Source: Lachnospiraceae bacterium (GTDB taxonomy: Bacteria; Bacillota; Clostridia; Lachnospirales; Lachnospiraceae). Taken from it: a DNA stretch of 64,000 bases. The notes under the pieces were generated by a model. That model was not told the origin of the DNA. It did not search any database and was given only the letters and a program-made list of their open reading frames with translations. Below are positions 42,606 to 51,212 of the stretch, one piece after another. Position 1 is the first letter of the stretch, and every line of letters begins with the position of its first letter. The DNA lies in the NCBI GenBank assembly GCA_011960625.1, contig BLMJ01000232.1, positions 1 through 64,000 on the forward strand. The letters are read 5' to 3'. The translations under genes were made by a program, and so were the position numbers.

Positions 42606-44342
42606 ATGAAACTGAAGTTGCGGGGAAAATTGATTTTAAGCATAGGTATTCTTATCTTTGTGGCGGTTTTGCTGATTTCGTCTTTGTCTTATATGGCTTT
42701 GCAGAGGGCATATGATAAGAATATTGACGCCGAGAATGAAAAACTGGATCAGATTATTGAGAGCCAGGTTGAGTGTATGATAGGGGTATTGCAGGCAGAA
42801 TACGATAAGTTTCAGAATGGTGAGATTACTGAGGAAGAAGCCCTGGAGAATGCCAAGTATATTGTCCGTACCACCCGATACAATAAGGGAAGCGGATATT
42901 TCTGGGCGGATATGGCAGACGGTACGAATGCGGTACATATCAATCCGGATGTGGAGGGCACCAACCGATATGATACCCAGGATGAAAAGGGCAATTATTT
43001 CGTACGGGATACGATTGCAGCCGGAGATAAGCCTGAGGGAGGCTTTATTGATTTCTATTTTGCCAAATCCGGCGAAACCGAAGCCAAGGCTAAGAGAGGG
43101 TTTGTCAAGAAGTTTGAGCCTTACGGCTGGTATATAGGAACCGGAAATTATGAGGAGGATATGCTTCCTATTATTCAGGAAGAGCTGGATGCCGCCAACA
43201 AGTCCTGTTTTATAGCGTTAACGGTTACAGCTTTGTTCGGATTAACGATTTTCGTAATCGGTATTATTATAACCTCTGTCATTGCCAAAAAGATGGCGGA
43301 TCCGATTAAGGCGGCGTCAGAGCGCCTGATTGAACTCAGTCAGGGGAATCTAACAGATGATGTGGAAGAGTTCCCGGCAGAAGATGAGATTGGGGATTTG
43401 ACTCGCGCCCTGGCAAAGACGGTGAAGACCTGGCGCGAATATATTGGAGATATATCTGCGTCCTTGGCGGAGCTTGACAAAGGGAATCTCAGATTTGATA
43501 TTGAGATGGACTATGTGGGGGATTTTGCACCGATTAAGGATTCCTTCCAGCACACCCTATTTAAGCTGAATGAGACGTTCCGAAAACTGAATATGAGCGC
43601 CGAGCAGGTGGCAAGCGGTTCGGAGCAGGTGGCAAGCGGAGCGCAGGCTCTTGCCCAGGGGACCACGGAACAAGCGTCCTCTGTAGAAGAATTAGCCGCA
43701 ACTATCACAGAGATACATAAGCATGTGTCGAATAATGCGGAGAATGCAAAACAGACCAGCGGCCAGGCTTTAAACACGGCAACGGAGATAGAGCAAGGCA
43801 AGAAACAGATGGAGCAGATGACCACTGCGATGAATCAGATTAACGATTCTTCCTCTGAGATCAGTAAGATTATCAAGACGATTGAGGATATTGCCTTCCA
43901 GACGAATATTCTTGCATTGAACGCGGCAGTGGAGGCAGCGCGGGCTGGCGCGGCCGGAAAAGGTTTTGCCGTGGTTGCCGATGAAGTGCGTAATCTGGCA
44001 AGCAAGTCTGCCGAGGCGTCTAAGAACACGGCGCAGCTTATCGAAGCAACCGTTCAGTCCGTACAGGAAGGAACCGGTATTGCAAACCGTACGGCAGAGT
44101 CTCTTGACCGTATTGTTCTTTCGTCAGAAGAATCAGCCAAGTTGGTTCAGGACATCTCAAAGGCGTCACAGGATCAGGCGGCGTCTATTGCACAGGTAAC
44201 GCAGGGAATTGATCAGATTTCCAGCGTAGTGCATACCAATTCTGCTACTTCTGAGGAGAGTGCGGCGGCAAGCCAGGAGCTGTCAAGTCAGGCACAGATA
44301 TTGATGAATCTGGTGAAACAGTTTAGGATTAGAGAAGCATAA
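42606..44342 (+). CDS. Methyl-accepting chemotaxis protein with single Cache domain
   Basis: 578 residues, ATG at 42606 with GAGAGGAG upstream. Membrane segment 1 spans about 10-32, followed by an extracytoplasmic sCache_2 domain (to about 195; [38 protein letters not shown]), membrane segment 2 (198-222), HAMP, a second helical linker, and the conserved signalling hairpin [20 protein letters not shown] (about 437-456). sCache_2 domains bind small organic acids or amines. No che genes are in the window. Confidence 0.95.
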   Translation: MKLKLRGKLILSIGILIFVAVLLISSLSYMALQRAYDKNIDAENEKLDQIIESQVECMIGVLQAEYDKFQNGEITEEEALENAKYIVRTTRYNKGSGYFWADMADGTNAVHINPDVEGTNRYDTQDEKGNYFVRDTIAAGDKPEGGFIDFYFAKSGETEAKAKRGFVKKFEPYGWYIGTGNYEEDMLPIIQEELDAANKSCFIALTVTALFGLTIFVIGIIITSVIAKKMADPIKAASERLIELSQGNLTDDVEEFPAEDEIGDLTRALAKTVKTWREYIGDISASLAELDKGNLRFDIEMDYVGDFAPIKDSFQHTLFKLNETFRKLNMSAEQVASGSEQVASGAQALAQGTTEQASSVEELAATITEIHKHVSNNAENAKQTSGQALNTATEIEQGKKQMEQMTTAMNQINDSSSEISKIIKTIEDIAFQTNILALNAAVEAARAGAAGKGFAVVADEVRNLASKSAEASKNTAQLIEATVQSVQEGTGIANRTAESLDRIVLSSEESAKLVQDISKASQDQAASIAQVTQGIDQISSVVHTNSATSEESAAASQELSSQAQILMNLVKQFRIREA

Positions 44343-44349
44343 GAAAAGA

Positions 44350-44383
44350 AAAACGCTGCGGAAGGATATTTCCGCAGCGTTTT
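44350..44383. terminator. Bidirectional terminator after the chemoreceptor gene
   Basis: AAAACGCTGCGGAA (44350-44363) and TTCCGCAGCGTTTT (44370-44383) form a perfect 14-bp stem with A and T ends, suited to both strands between convergent genes. Confidence 0.92.
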
Positions 44384-44391
44384 GCGCTCAG

Positions 44392-45687
44392 TCATTGCCG
44401 GCGGCTTTGGGGGAATTTAAAGCCGGAAAGAATATGCCCGCACTGTTTGGCCTCTTCTGGCGTACACTCATCTAACCCATACCGCGCCTTTTCATACAGC
44501 TCATGGATTCGCTTTACATCTTCTCCGTCATAACTTGTCAGTCCGGCTTTGGTTTCCAACTCTGTAGGCGTCTCATTGCCATAAGGCTTTTCTTTTAGGG
44601 CGCGCCGAAGCATTTTTTTGTATAACCGACGAATCCTTCTGTCTGCAGAGAGAAAGCTCTCTTTTTTGCCGGATCTAAGGCGCCCTTCTTTTTCTGTCTT
44701 GCTGTCGTTTCCTTTATCAAGAAAAATAATCTCGTCATTGCTGTCGTCGGAAAATGTTTCCATTGCCTTTCTAATTGCCATGAATATAATCTTGATTACC
44801 GCAAGAATAACCCCAAGCAATGTAAAATTATATAGAAGCTCAGAGGCGAGCTTAAGCCATTCGGGAGTTTTTTTTGCATGGGACTTAAGACGCAGCAGTT
44901 CTTCCATCAGATAATCGGGCTCCGTATTCTCTTGGTAAAGGTCTGCCATCTCTCCTTCCATGTCAAGAGAAGGAAGCCGAAGATTCGCCAAGGGTTCTTT
45001 GTGATAAATGGCCGCGGGCAGCATGAACAGTACAAGCCCGACGATTCCGGCAAGAAGAATTGCGTTCCCGATTTTTTTCATGGTGCCGGCGGGAAGATTC
45101 GCAACACGGATATTTTTCCGAACGAACCCCTCCAGACTTTCCAGATAACAGTATGCCAGACAGACGCAGAACTCAGCCGCCAGAAGCCCAAGCATTAGAT
45201 GCAGAAGTTCAGGGCGGCCGAAAGAAAGCATGCCCAGATACATAACCGTAAGAAGCAGGCAGTGGGGGATTCTGGGAGCATCCAGAAGCGTTGGAACCTC
45301 CCAGGTCGCTTTATCCTCCTGGGCCCCGGCCGCATTTGGCATTTCTTTCATTTTTCGGCGGATTTCCCCTTGTTTCATTTTCACGTAGAAACGGAAGAGA
45401 AAGACAAAAACTGTAAGCCAACTTGTAACAATATTTCCGCTGGCTGTGTGTATTCCCCAGATTGTGACCAGAGAAAAAATGAGGAAGAGCCAAAGGTTTT
45501 TGCATTTAGATACAACGAGATAGGACAGGGCTACAGGAAGAATCATAAAAAGTCCATTGAGAAGGGAAAAAATCACTTCCCACCCTCTAATATTCCATAT
45601 GGCTATTGCAAGTACATAAATTCCTTCAAAAAGCAAGATATCATGCATCCACGAAAGCAGAATCAATGTACGGCTTTTTTGTTTCAT
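44392..45687 (-). CDS. DUF4129-type membrane protein
   Basis: 431 residues from ATG at 45687, which overlaps the stop of the DUF58 gene (TAATG); an ATG six codons earlier lacks a ribosome site. It has about six membrane segments in the first half, a charged extracytoplasmic loop (LPSLDMEGEMADLYQENTEPDYL), another membrane span (LLYNFTLLGVILAVIKIIFMAI), and a cytoplasmic C-terminal domain with DUF4129 features (RIRRLYKKMLRRALKE, KAGLTSYDGEDVKRIHELYEKARYG). In many genomes DUF4129 is joined to a transglutaminase domain; here it is not. Third gene of the MoxR-DUF58 operon. Function unknown. Confidence 0.75.
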   Translation of the reverse strand: MKQKSRTLILLSWMHDILLFEGIYVLAIAIWNIRGWEVIFSLLNGLFMILPVALSYLVVSKCKNLWLFLIFSLVTIWGIHTASGNIVTSWLTVFVFLFRFYVKMKQGEIRRKMKEMPNAAGAQEDKATWEVPTLLDAPRIPHCLLLTVMYLGMLSFGRPELLHLMLGLLAAEFCVCLAYCYLESLEGFVRKNIRVANLPAGTMKKIGNAILLAGIVGLVLFMLPAAIYHKEPLANLRLPSLDMEGEMADLYQENTEPDYLMEELLRLKSHAKKTPEWLKLASELLYNFTLLGVILAVIKIIFMAIRKAMETFSDDSNDEIIFLDKGNDSKTEKEGRLRSGKKESFLSADRRIRRLYKKMLRRALKEKPYGNETPTELETKAGLTSYDGEDVKRIHELYEKARYGLDECTPEEAKQCGHILSGFKFPQSRRQ

Positions 45688-46790
45688 TATCCATTCATCT
45701 CCCATCTAAAAATATTGACTCCCCTAATATTTCCGACGGTACGTTCCGTAGAAAGCGGTACAGGTATTATCCACAAGACCGGGCATCCCTTCTCTGCTAT
45801 GGAAGCGGCAGCTTTAACCGTCTGTGTATCCTGATTCATAGAAATAATGACGTATATGAACCCTGACTGAAGCTTTTCCTGCTCCGTCTTTAGGACCTCC
45901 CAAAGCCTCCTGGCAGGCTTGTGGATATCGATGCGGGAGAGCTCCTGGTACAAGGTTTGTATCTGCCCCGCGCCGTCCTTTAGATAGATTGGCTCCATAC
46001 CGTTTCCGATAACCGTAAGTTCCATTCTCTGTTTTACCATGCGGGAGGCCAAGGAGGCTGCAATGCGGATTCCTTCCTCCGTCAGATCATCATGGCGGAG
46101 GATTCCGGAATCCTCCGTATCCAAAAACATCCTCATTCTGATATTTGTGGTGGAATCAAATTGGTTCACCAGAAGTCCCTGCCCTTTGGCAGATGCCTTC
46201 CAATTGATATGGTTCATGGGATCAGAGGGGTGATAATCTCTGATTCCCGAAAAACAGAACGGGTCGGGGAACAGCCTGTTCTGTGTTATCATCATGCCGG
46301 ATACAGCCTTGCAAAGCAGATTGATACGCTGTGTATCCACCAGTCTTGGATACACATATAGGGCTGTTTTCAGCATCCGATCGTCGTGAAAGCTTCGGCG
46401 GAAGAAAAAATCATATCCGATTACATCTGCTTTGGTAATCTCATAATATCCCCGCTTTTCGCACACAAACGGGAGTCTTCGGATCACCCGCTGGCGCATA
46501 AAAAGTGAAAAAATGTCTCTTCGGTAGCTCTGATCTGTCACATTGGCATTTTCTTTTGCTTCTCCCGAGAACTTAAGCGACCGATCCATGGCAAGATTGA
46601 CCTCCAACGCAGGAAGCGGAAGGCGTTTATCGTTGGTAATCTCTTCTCTGAGATGGCAAATATCCCCCTCGTAGGCAGAGCGTGTTTCAAATTCCGCCGC
46701 AACGCGAAGGCCCCTATTCCAGTATTTCCTGTAAATGATGTGCTGGAGCAGATAGAAAGCTCCTGCGCCGGCAAACAGTAATAACAACAT
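45687..46790 (-). CDS. DUF58-domain protein
   Basis: 367 residues. ATG at 46790 has AAAGGAGA eight bases upstream; a TTG ten codons earlier would overlap moxR. One N-terminal membrane segment, a beta-rich region, then the DUF58 core: FPDPFCFSGIRDYHPSDPMNHINWKASAKGQGLLVNQFD, the family signature. The C-terminal half resembles a von Willebrand A fold. DUF58 proteins accompany MoxR ATPases and are thought to be their partners in assembling membrane or surface complexes. Lies between moxR and the DUF4129 gene with overlapping ends. Confidence 0.9.
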   Translation of the reverse strand: MLLLLFAGAGAFYLLQHIIYRKYWNRGLRVAAEFETRSAYEGDICHLREEITNDKRLPLPALEVNLAMDRSLKFSGEAKENANVTDQSYRRDIFSLFMRQRVIRRLPFVCEKRGYYEITKADVIGYDFFFRRSFHDDRMLKTALYVYPRLVDTQRINLLCKAVSGMMITQNRLFPDPFCFSGIRDYHPSDPMNHINWKASAKGQGLLVNQFDSTTNIRMRMFLDTEDSGILRHDDLTEEGIRIAASLASRMVKQRMELTVIGNGMEPIYLKDGAGQIQTLYQELSRIDIHKPARRLWEVLKTEQEKLQSGFIYVIISMNQDTQTVKAAASIAEKGCPVLWIIPVPLSTERTVGNIRGVNIFRWEMNG

Positions 46791-46804
46791 AAGTGGCGTC
46801 TCCT

Positions 46805-47749
46805 TTACCGCTTTTCCCAATCTTCCACAGGGACCGTGACAAGGCTTAATACCTCCTCAATGATTTCCTCCTCGTACCGAACGCCCTCTGCCGGAACAGA
46901 AAGAGTAAGCCTGTGGGAGAGAACCGGAACCGCCACATTCTTGATATCTTCCGGCACAACATATTCGCGCCCTTCGGTCATGGCGAAGCCCTGTGCGGCC
47001 CGAACAAAAGCAAGAGTTCCTCTGGGACTTACTCCAAGCATGATCTTCGGGTGCTTTCTCGTTGCGTGAACAGTCTCAATTATGTACTTTTGCAAATCTC
47101 TGTGAATGTATATTTCGCGGCACTGTGCCTGGAGCTTTACAAGATCTTCTTTTAAACAGACGCTCTCAAGTGCGGCGAGAGGCTCGTCCACAAGAAAACG
47201 CTCTACCATAGAAAGCTCCTGGTTCAGCGTCATATCCTCCATACTGATTCGCATTAGAAAACGGTCCATCTGCGCTTCCGGCAGGGGAAATGTGCCGAGT
47301 GTTTCTAAGGGATTCTGTGTTGCAAGGACAAAAAAAGGCTCCTCTAGTAAGCGTGTCTTTCCGTCTACCGTCACCTGGCCCTCCGCCATACATTCCAAAA
47401 GGCTGCTCTGGGTCTTCGGCGTAGCGCGGTTGATTTCGTCTGCAAGCAGGATATTGCAGAATACCGGACCTTTCCGAAACACAAATTCGCCCTTTTTGGA
47501 ATCGAAATAATTAAGTCCTGTCACGTCTGACGGGAGCAGGTCGGGGGTAAACTGAACTCTGCCGAACTGGGCCTTTATAGATTTCGCAAGGGATTTTGCA
47601 AGTACGGTTTTGCCGGTCCCTGGGACATCCTCCAAAAGTACGTGGCCTTTGGCCAAAATAGCCGTAAGGATCAGTTTCATTGTTTTTTCGTTTCCAATCA
47701 TGACTTTGGAAATATTGTTCTGCAGATTTTCAAGAAGTTCAAGGTTCAT
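46805..47749 (-). CDS. MoxR-family AAA+ ATPase
   Basis: 314 residues, ATG at 47749 behind AGGAGG. Walker A is DVPGTGKT (41-48), Walker B is ILLADEINRATPKTQSSLLECMAE, sensor 1 is FFVLATQNPLE, and the arginine-finger region is QMDRFLMRI. MoxR proteins are chaperone-like ATPases that activate partner proteins, here probably the DUF58 and DUF4129 products encoded next. It has its own promoter (47786-47814). Confidence 0.95.
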   Translation of the reverse strand: MNLELLENLQNNISKVMIGNEKTMKLILTAILAKGHVLLEDVPGTGKTVLAKSLAKSIKAQFGRVQFTPDLLPSDVTGLNYFDSKKGEFVFRKGPVFCNILLADEINRATPKTQSSLLECMAEGQVTVDGKTRLLEEPFFVLATQNPLETLGTFPLPEAQMDRFLMRISMEDMTLNQELSMVERFLVDEPLAALESVCLKEDLVKLQAQCREIYIHRDLQKYIIETVHATRKHPKIMLGVSPRGTLAFVRAAQGFAMTEGREYVVPEDIKNVAVPVLSHRLTLSVPAEGVRYEEEIIEEVLSLVTVPVEDWEKR

Positions 47750-47785
47750 CTCTTGTATATCCTCCTGTATTTGATAATATAATTT

Positions 47786-47814
47786 ATTTTATCAAATTTT
47801 CAGACAGTTTACAA
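47786..47814 (-). promoter_or_regulatory. Promoter of the MoxR operon
   Basis: On the minus strand TTGTAA (47814-47809), 17 bases, TAAAAT (47791-47786). A TTGATAA/TTATCAA inverted repeat (about 47771-47795) overlaps the -10. Confidence 0.65.
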
Positions 47815-47863
47815 TGGTTTGCACTTTTTAATGTACATGAGGTCAGAAATTTTAACATTAAAA

Positions 47864-47892
47864 TTGATTAATTCTTTGGTATAAGGTATACT
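47864..47892 (+). promoter_or_regulatory. Promoter of the small kinase gene
   Basis: TTGATT (47864-47869), 17 bases, TATACT (47887-47892). Transcription should begin near 47899, so translation cannot start at the TTG at 47893. Confidence 0.7.
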
Positions 47893-47946
47893 TTGGTAGA
47901 AAAGGGAGATCACAGATTTTTAACTAAAATGAAAGCGAAAAGTAGT

Positions 47947-48438
47947 ATGAAGCTAATTATGATAAACGGCCCCATGGGAGTGGGAAAAACAACGGTAGGG
48001 AAATATATTGCAGAAAAATATGCAGGTACGGCTTTTATCGATGGAGATTGGTGTTTAGATCTTCACCCGTTTGTTGGAAATTGTGAAACAAAAACAATGG
48101 CAATCGATAATATTTTACACATGGTTCGTAACTATAAGAATTGTTCGCTGTGTAAAATGATTGTGTTAGTATGGCTGATGGATGAAAAATGGGTTCATCA
48201 AAAAGTTTTTGACGGTATTCATGACTTAGGATTGGAGATAAAAAATGTTACGCTGATATGTGAGAAAGACACTTTGGTAAACAGATGGAACAACGATAAA
48301 AATTGTGAATGGAGAACAAAGGAGTGGCTTGAAATAAGCTTAAAATCCTTACCATTTTTTTCGTCTATGGAAAATTGCATTGATACAGACAAGCTGAATA
48401 TTGATATGATATCCAAGCGAATCATGTGCGAATTATAA
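47947..48438 (+). CDS. P-loop nucleotide kinase-like protein
   Basis: 163 residues from ATG at 47947 (MKLIMINGPMGVGKTT); ATG at 47929 is possible, and neither start has a good ribosome site. The P-loop is GPMGVGKTT at residues 8-16. FIDGDWCLDLHPF and a later arginine-rich lid region (NRWNNDKNCEWRTKEW) fit small AAA_33/shikimate-kinase-like proteins of Clostridia. The substrate is not known. The gene is visibly more A/T-rich than its neighbours, suggesting recent acquisition. Confidence 0.75.
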   Translation: MKLIMINGPMGVGKTTVGKYIAEKYAGTAFIDGDWCLDLHPFVGNCETKTMAIDNILHMVRNYKNCSLCKMIVLVWLMDEKWVHQKVFDGIHDLGLEIKNVTLICEKDTLVNRWNNDKNCEWRTKEWLEISLKSLPFFSSMENCIDTDKLNIDMISKRIMCEL

Positions 48439-48480
48439 TTGAGACAGTGTTATAGGAAAAGTTGAAAGGAGAGATGATTT

Positions 48481-48837
48481 ATGAAAAGAGCAATGTTTTT
48501 TTGGCTGTTGGTTTCGGCAACCGTGATGTTGGGCTTACCGTGGCTTGCGAATAATTTTGTGAGTGCAGACGCAGGAATGGCAGTGTGTTTTCTTCTGTTT
48601 TTTGTCGTGAATCCAATCTATGCTGTTATCGTTGGAATATTTGCAGGAAAAGACATGAAGTGTCTGTGGATGCAGCCCATTGTGACCGTGATTTTATTCT
48701 TGCTTGGCGTGGTGGTATTCCTTGGAGGGGATGTCCGTTCGTTTGTCACGTATGCGATTGTTTACCTTGTTTTGGGAATACTTGCCGCCATGTTTTCAGG
48801 GGTTGCAAGGAAAAAGGAGAGACAGATGCTTTCATGA
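48481..48837 (+). CDS. Small four-span membrane protein, unknown
   Basis: 118 residues, ATG at 48481 with GAAAGGAGAGA upstream. It has four hydrophobic segments (about 6-24, 30-54, 61-82, 86-106) and a short basic tail (KKERQMLS). There are no recognisable motifs. It lies 42 bases after the small kinase gene and 45 before cysK. Confidence 0.7.
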   Translation: MKRAMFFWLLVSATVMLGLPWLANNFVSADAGMAVCFLLFFVVNPIYAVIVGIFAGKDMKCLWMQPIVTVILFLLGVVVFLGGDVRSFVTYAIVYLVLGILAAMFSGVARKKERQMLS

Positions 48838-48882
48838 TTCTGACAGCCATTGAGGCTGAGTGAAAGAGAAAGGGGTGCGGTT

Positions 48883-49818
48883 ATGGCCGGTTATTATAAG
48901 GGAATGTTAGGTCTTATTGGTAATACACCTTTGGTAGAGGTGGTAAATATAGAGAAAGAACTTGGACTTGAGGCGTCTGTTCTGGTAAAGTTGGAATATT
49001 TGAATCCAGCGGGTAGTGTGAAAGACAGGACGGCAAAAGCCATGATTGAAGACGCAGAAGAGAAGGGGCTTTTGAAAGAAGGCTCTGTAATTATTGAACC
49101 TACATCCGGAAATACAGGAATCGGTCTTGCTTCCATTGCGGCGGTAAAGGAATACCGGGTGATTCTAACCATGCCGGATACAATGAGCGTGGAGAGGAGA
49201 AATATCCTGAAAGCTTATGGGGCGGAATTGGTATTGACGGATGGGACGAAAGGAATGGCAGGGGCGATTGAAAAGGCAAAGGAGCTGGCGGGAAAGATCA
49301 AGGGCAGCTTCATCCCGGGGCAGTTTGAGAATCCGGCAAATCCCGCGGTACATAAGGCAGAGACGGGACCAGAGATCTGGAGAGATACGGAGGGGAAAGT
49401 GGACATCTTCATTGCAGGGGTAGGAACCGGCGGTACGATTACAGGAATCGGTGAATATCTGAAGGAGCAGAAGCCGGAAGTGAAGGTTGTTGCGCTTGAA
49501 CCGGCAGCATCTCCGGTGTTGTCAGAGGGCAGGGCAGGGGCGCATAAGCTTCAGGGTATCGGCGCAGGTTTTGTACCGGAGGTTTTGAATACCGAGGTAT
49601 ATGACGAGATCTTTAAGGCGGAAGATGAGGATGCATTTGCGGCGGCGAAGCTGCTTGCAAAGAAAGAAGGTATTCTGGTAGGGATTTCGTCGGGTGCGGC
49701 TCTTTATGGGGCGATTGAACTGGCAAAGAGACCAGAGAATAAAGGGAAGACGATTGTTGCGCTTCTGCCCGATACGGGCGATCGATACTACTCTACGCCG
49801 CTTTTCACGGAGGAATAG
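48883..49818 (+). CDS. cysK: Cysteine synthase A (O-acetylserine sulfhydrylase)
   Basis: 311 residues. ATG at 48883 has AAAGGGG seven bases upstream. It makes cysteine from O-acetylserine and sulfide using PLP. The PLP lysine is in LNPAGSVKDRTA, the substrate loop is PTSGNTGIGLA, and the phosphate-binding glycines are in GVGTGGTITGIG. The C-terminal SSGAAL motif is also kept. Full length. The HD-domain gene follows after two bases, so both are probably in one operon. Confidence 0.95.
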   Translation: MAGYYKGMLGLIGNTPLVEVVNIEKELGLEASVLVKLEYLNPAGSVKDRTAKAMIEDAEEKGLLKEGSVIIEPTSGNTGIGLASIAAVKEYRVILTMPDTMSVERRNILKAYGAELVLTDGTKGMAGAIEKAKELAGKIKGSFIPGQFENPANPAVHKAETGPEIWRDTEGKVDIFIAGVGTGGTITGIGEYLKEQKPEVKVVALEPAASPVLSEGRAGAHKLQGIGAGFVPEVLNTEVYDEIFKAEDEDAFAAAKLLAKKEGILVGISSGAALYGAIELAKRPENKGKTIVALLPDTGDRYYSTPLFTEE

Positions 49819-49820
49819 AC

Positions 49821-50417
49821 ATGTTGCCGACAAGAGAAAAAGCCGAGGCGCTCCTTAAAGAAGGGGAGCGATGTAATCCGGGACCTTGGGGAAACCATAG
49901 CCGTATAGCTGCCTGTTGTGCAGAAAAGATTGCAGAGGAATGTAAAGACATGGATTCCAATAAGGCATATATCTTAGGACTGCTGCATGATATTGGCAGG
50001 AAATTTGGCGTAAGACATCTGGGGCATGTGTCAGATGGCTATTCTTATATGATGTCATTGGGATATGACGAAGCTGCTAAAGTTTGTCTGACCCATTCCT
50101 TCCATGACCAGACGACAGATGGGTATATCGGAAAGTTTGATACGACACAAGAGGAGTTACAGATAATCCGGGACGCTCTGCAGACCCTTGCGGTAGATGA
50201 GTACGACAGGCTGATTCAGTTATGCGATGCTTTGGCGGGTGCGGAAAGGGTGTTGGATATTGAAGAACGCATGAAGGACGTAAAGCAGCGTTATGGCTAT
50301 TACCCTCAGGAAAAATGGGAGAATAATATAAGACTGAAACAACATTTTGAAGAAAAGACAGGAAGAGATATCTATGCTGTTGTGGGGAAGGACGCTGTAC
50401 AGGTAAAGGAAGGATAA
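49821..50417 (+). CDS. HD-domain phosphohydrolase
   Basis: 198 residues, ATG at 49821, two bases after the cysK stop with its GGAGG inside the end of cysK. The HD motif is present: NHSRIAACCAEKIAEE, ILGLLHDIGRKFG, and a later D in CDALAGAERV. HD proteins hydrolyse phosphate esters, often of nucleotides; the substrate is unknown. Coupled translation with cysK suggests co-regulation, though no functional link is known. Confidence 0.85.
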   Translation: MLPTREKAEALLKEGERCNPGPWGNHSRIAACCAEKIAEECKDMDSNKAYILGLLHDIGRKFGVRHLGHVSDGYSYMMSLGYDEAAKVCLTHSFHDQTTDGYIGKFDTTQEELQIIRDALQTLAVDEYDRLIQLCDALAGAERVLDIEERMKDVKQRYGYYPQEKWENNIRLKQHFEEKTGRDIYAVVGKDAVQVKEG

Positions 50418-50437
50418 AACCACGGGGGAGAAGGGAC

Positions 50438-51115
50438 ATGCTTGGAGATAAAAGAGGAAGAAAAATAGATAAGTACGTCAGAGACTATGTTGTCTTTGAC
50501 TTAGAAACGACGGGAACCAGCTGGGCTAATGACGCGGTCATCGAGATTTCGGCAATCAAAGTGCAAAAGGGCGTGGTTGCGGGGAACTTTTCCACACTGG
50601 TAAATCCCGAAAGGCCCATTCCGTTTCGCGCGTCAGAGGTGAACCACATCTATGACCACATGGTAAAAGATGCGCCTGTGTTTAAGAAGGCGTTGGCAGA
50701 TTTTGACGCCTTTGTTGGAGAAGAATATCTGGTAGGACATAATATCCATACCTTTGATATGAAATTTATCTGGCGGGATGCAGAGGAGTTCTGGGGGAAA
50801 ACGATTGCAAATGATTACATAGACACATTGTCTCTTGCCAGACAATGTCTGCCGCAGCTTTCACATTATAAGCTGGTAGATTTGGCGTCGTATTATCATA
50901 TTTCCACAGACGGAGCCCATCGTGCCCTTGCGGACTGCAGCATGAACCAGAAGGTGTTCGAGAAACTGGGAGAAGAACTGGCCTCGCCGGCGATGGCGGG
51001 AAATATGAAGGTCTGTCCCAGATGCGGGCAGTTTCTAAAGAAACGCAGCGGAAAATTTGGCGAGTTCTGGGGCTGCAGCGGATATCCGGCCTGCCGGTAT
51101 ACGGAAAACATATAA
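50438..51115 (+). CDS. DEDDh 3'-5' exonuclease with C-terminal topoisomerase-type zinc finger
   Basis: 225 residues, ATG at 50438. The exonuclease domain is of the DnaQ/PolC-epsilon type: VVFDLETTG (ExoI), HNIHTFDMKF (ExoII), and HRALADC (ExoIII) with the catalytic histidine. Residues 185-225 form a C4 zinc finger like those at the end of topoisomerase I (CPRCGQFLKKRSGKFGEFWGCSGYPACRY). The finger should bind single-stranded DNA. This fusion is uncommon; it points to a repair or processing enzyme rather than a polymerase proofreader. Confidence 0.88.
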   Translation: MLGDKRGRKIDKYVRDYVVFDLETTGTSWANDAVIEISAIKVQKGVVAGNFSTLVNPERPIPFRASEVNHIYDHMVKDAPVFKKALADFDAFVGEEYLVGHNIHTFDMKFIWRDAEEFWGKTIANDYIDTLSLARQCLPQLSHYKLVDLASYYHISTDGAHRALADCSMNQKVFEKLGEELASPAMAGNMKVCPRCGQFLKKRSGKFGEFWGCSGYPACRYTENI

Positions 51116-51212
51116 TATATGGAAATCTTAAAAAAATCCTTTTTTTAAAGATATAGATATGATAGAATAATAAAGAAATAATATAAATGTTTTTAATTAA
51201 GGAGAGACAAAC

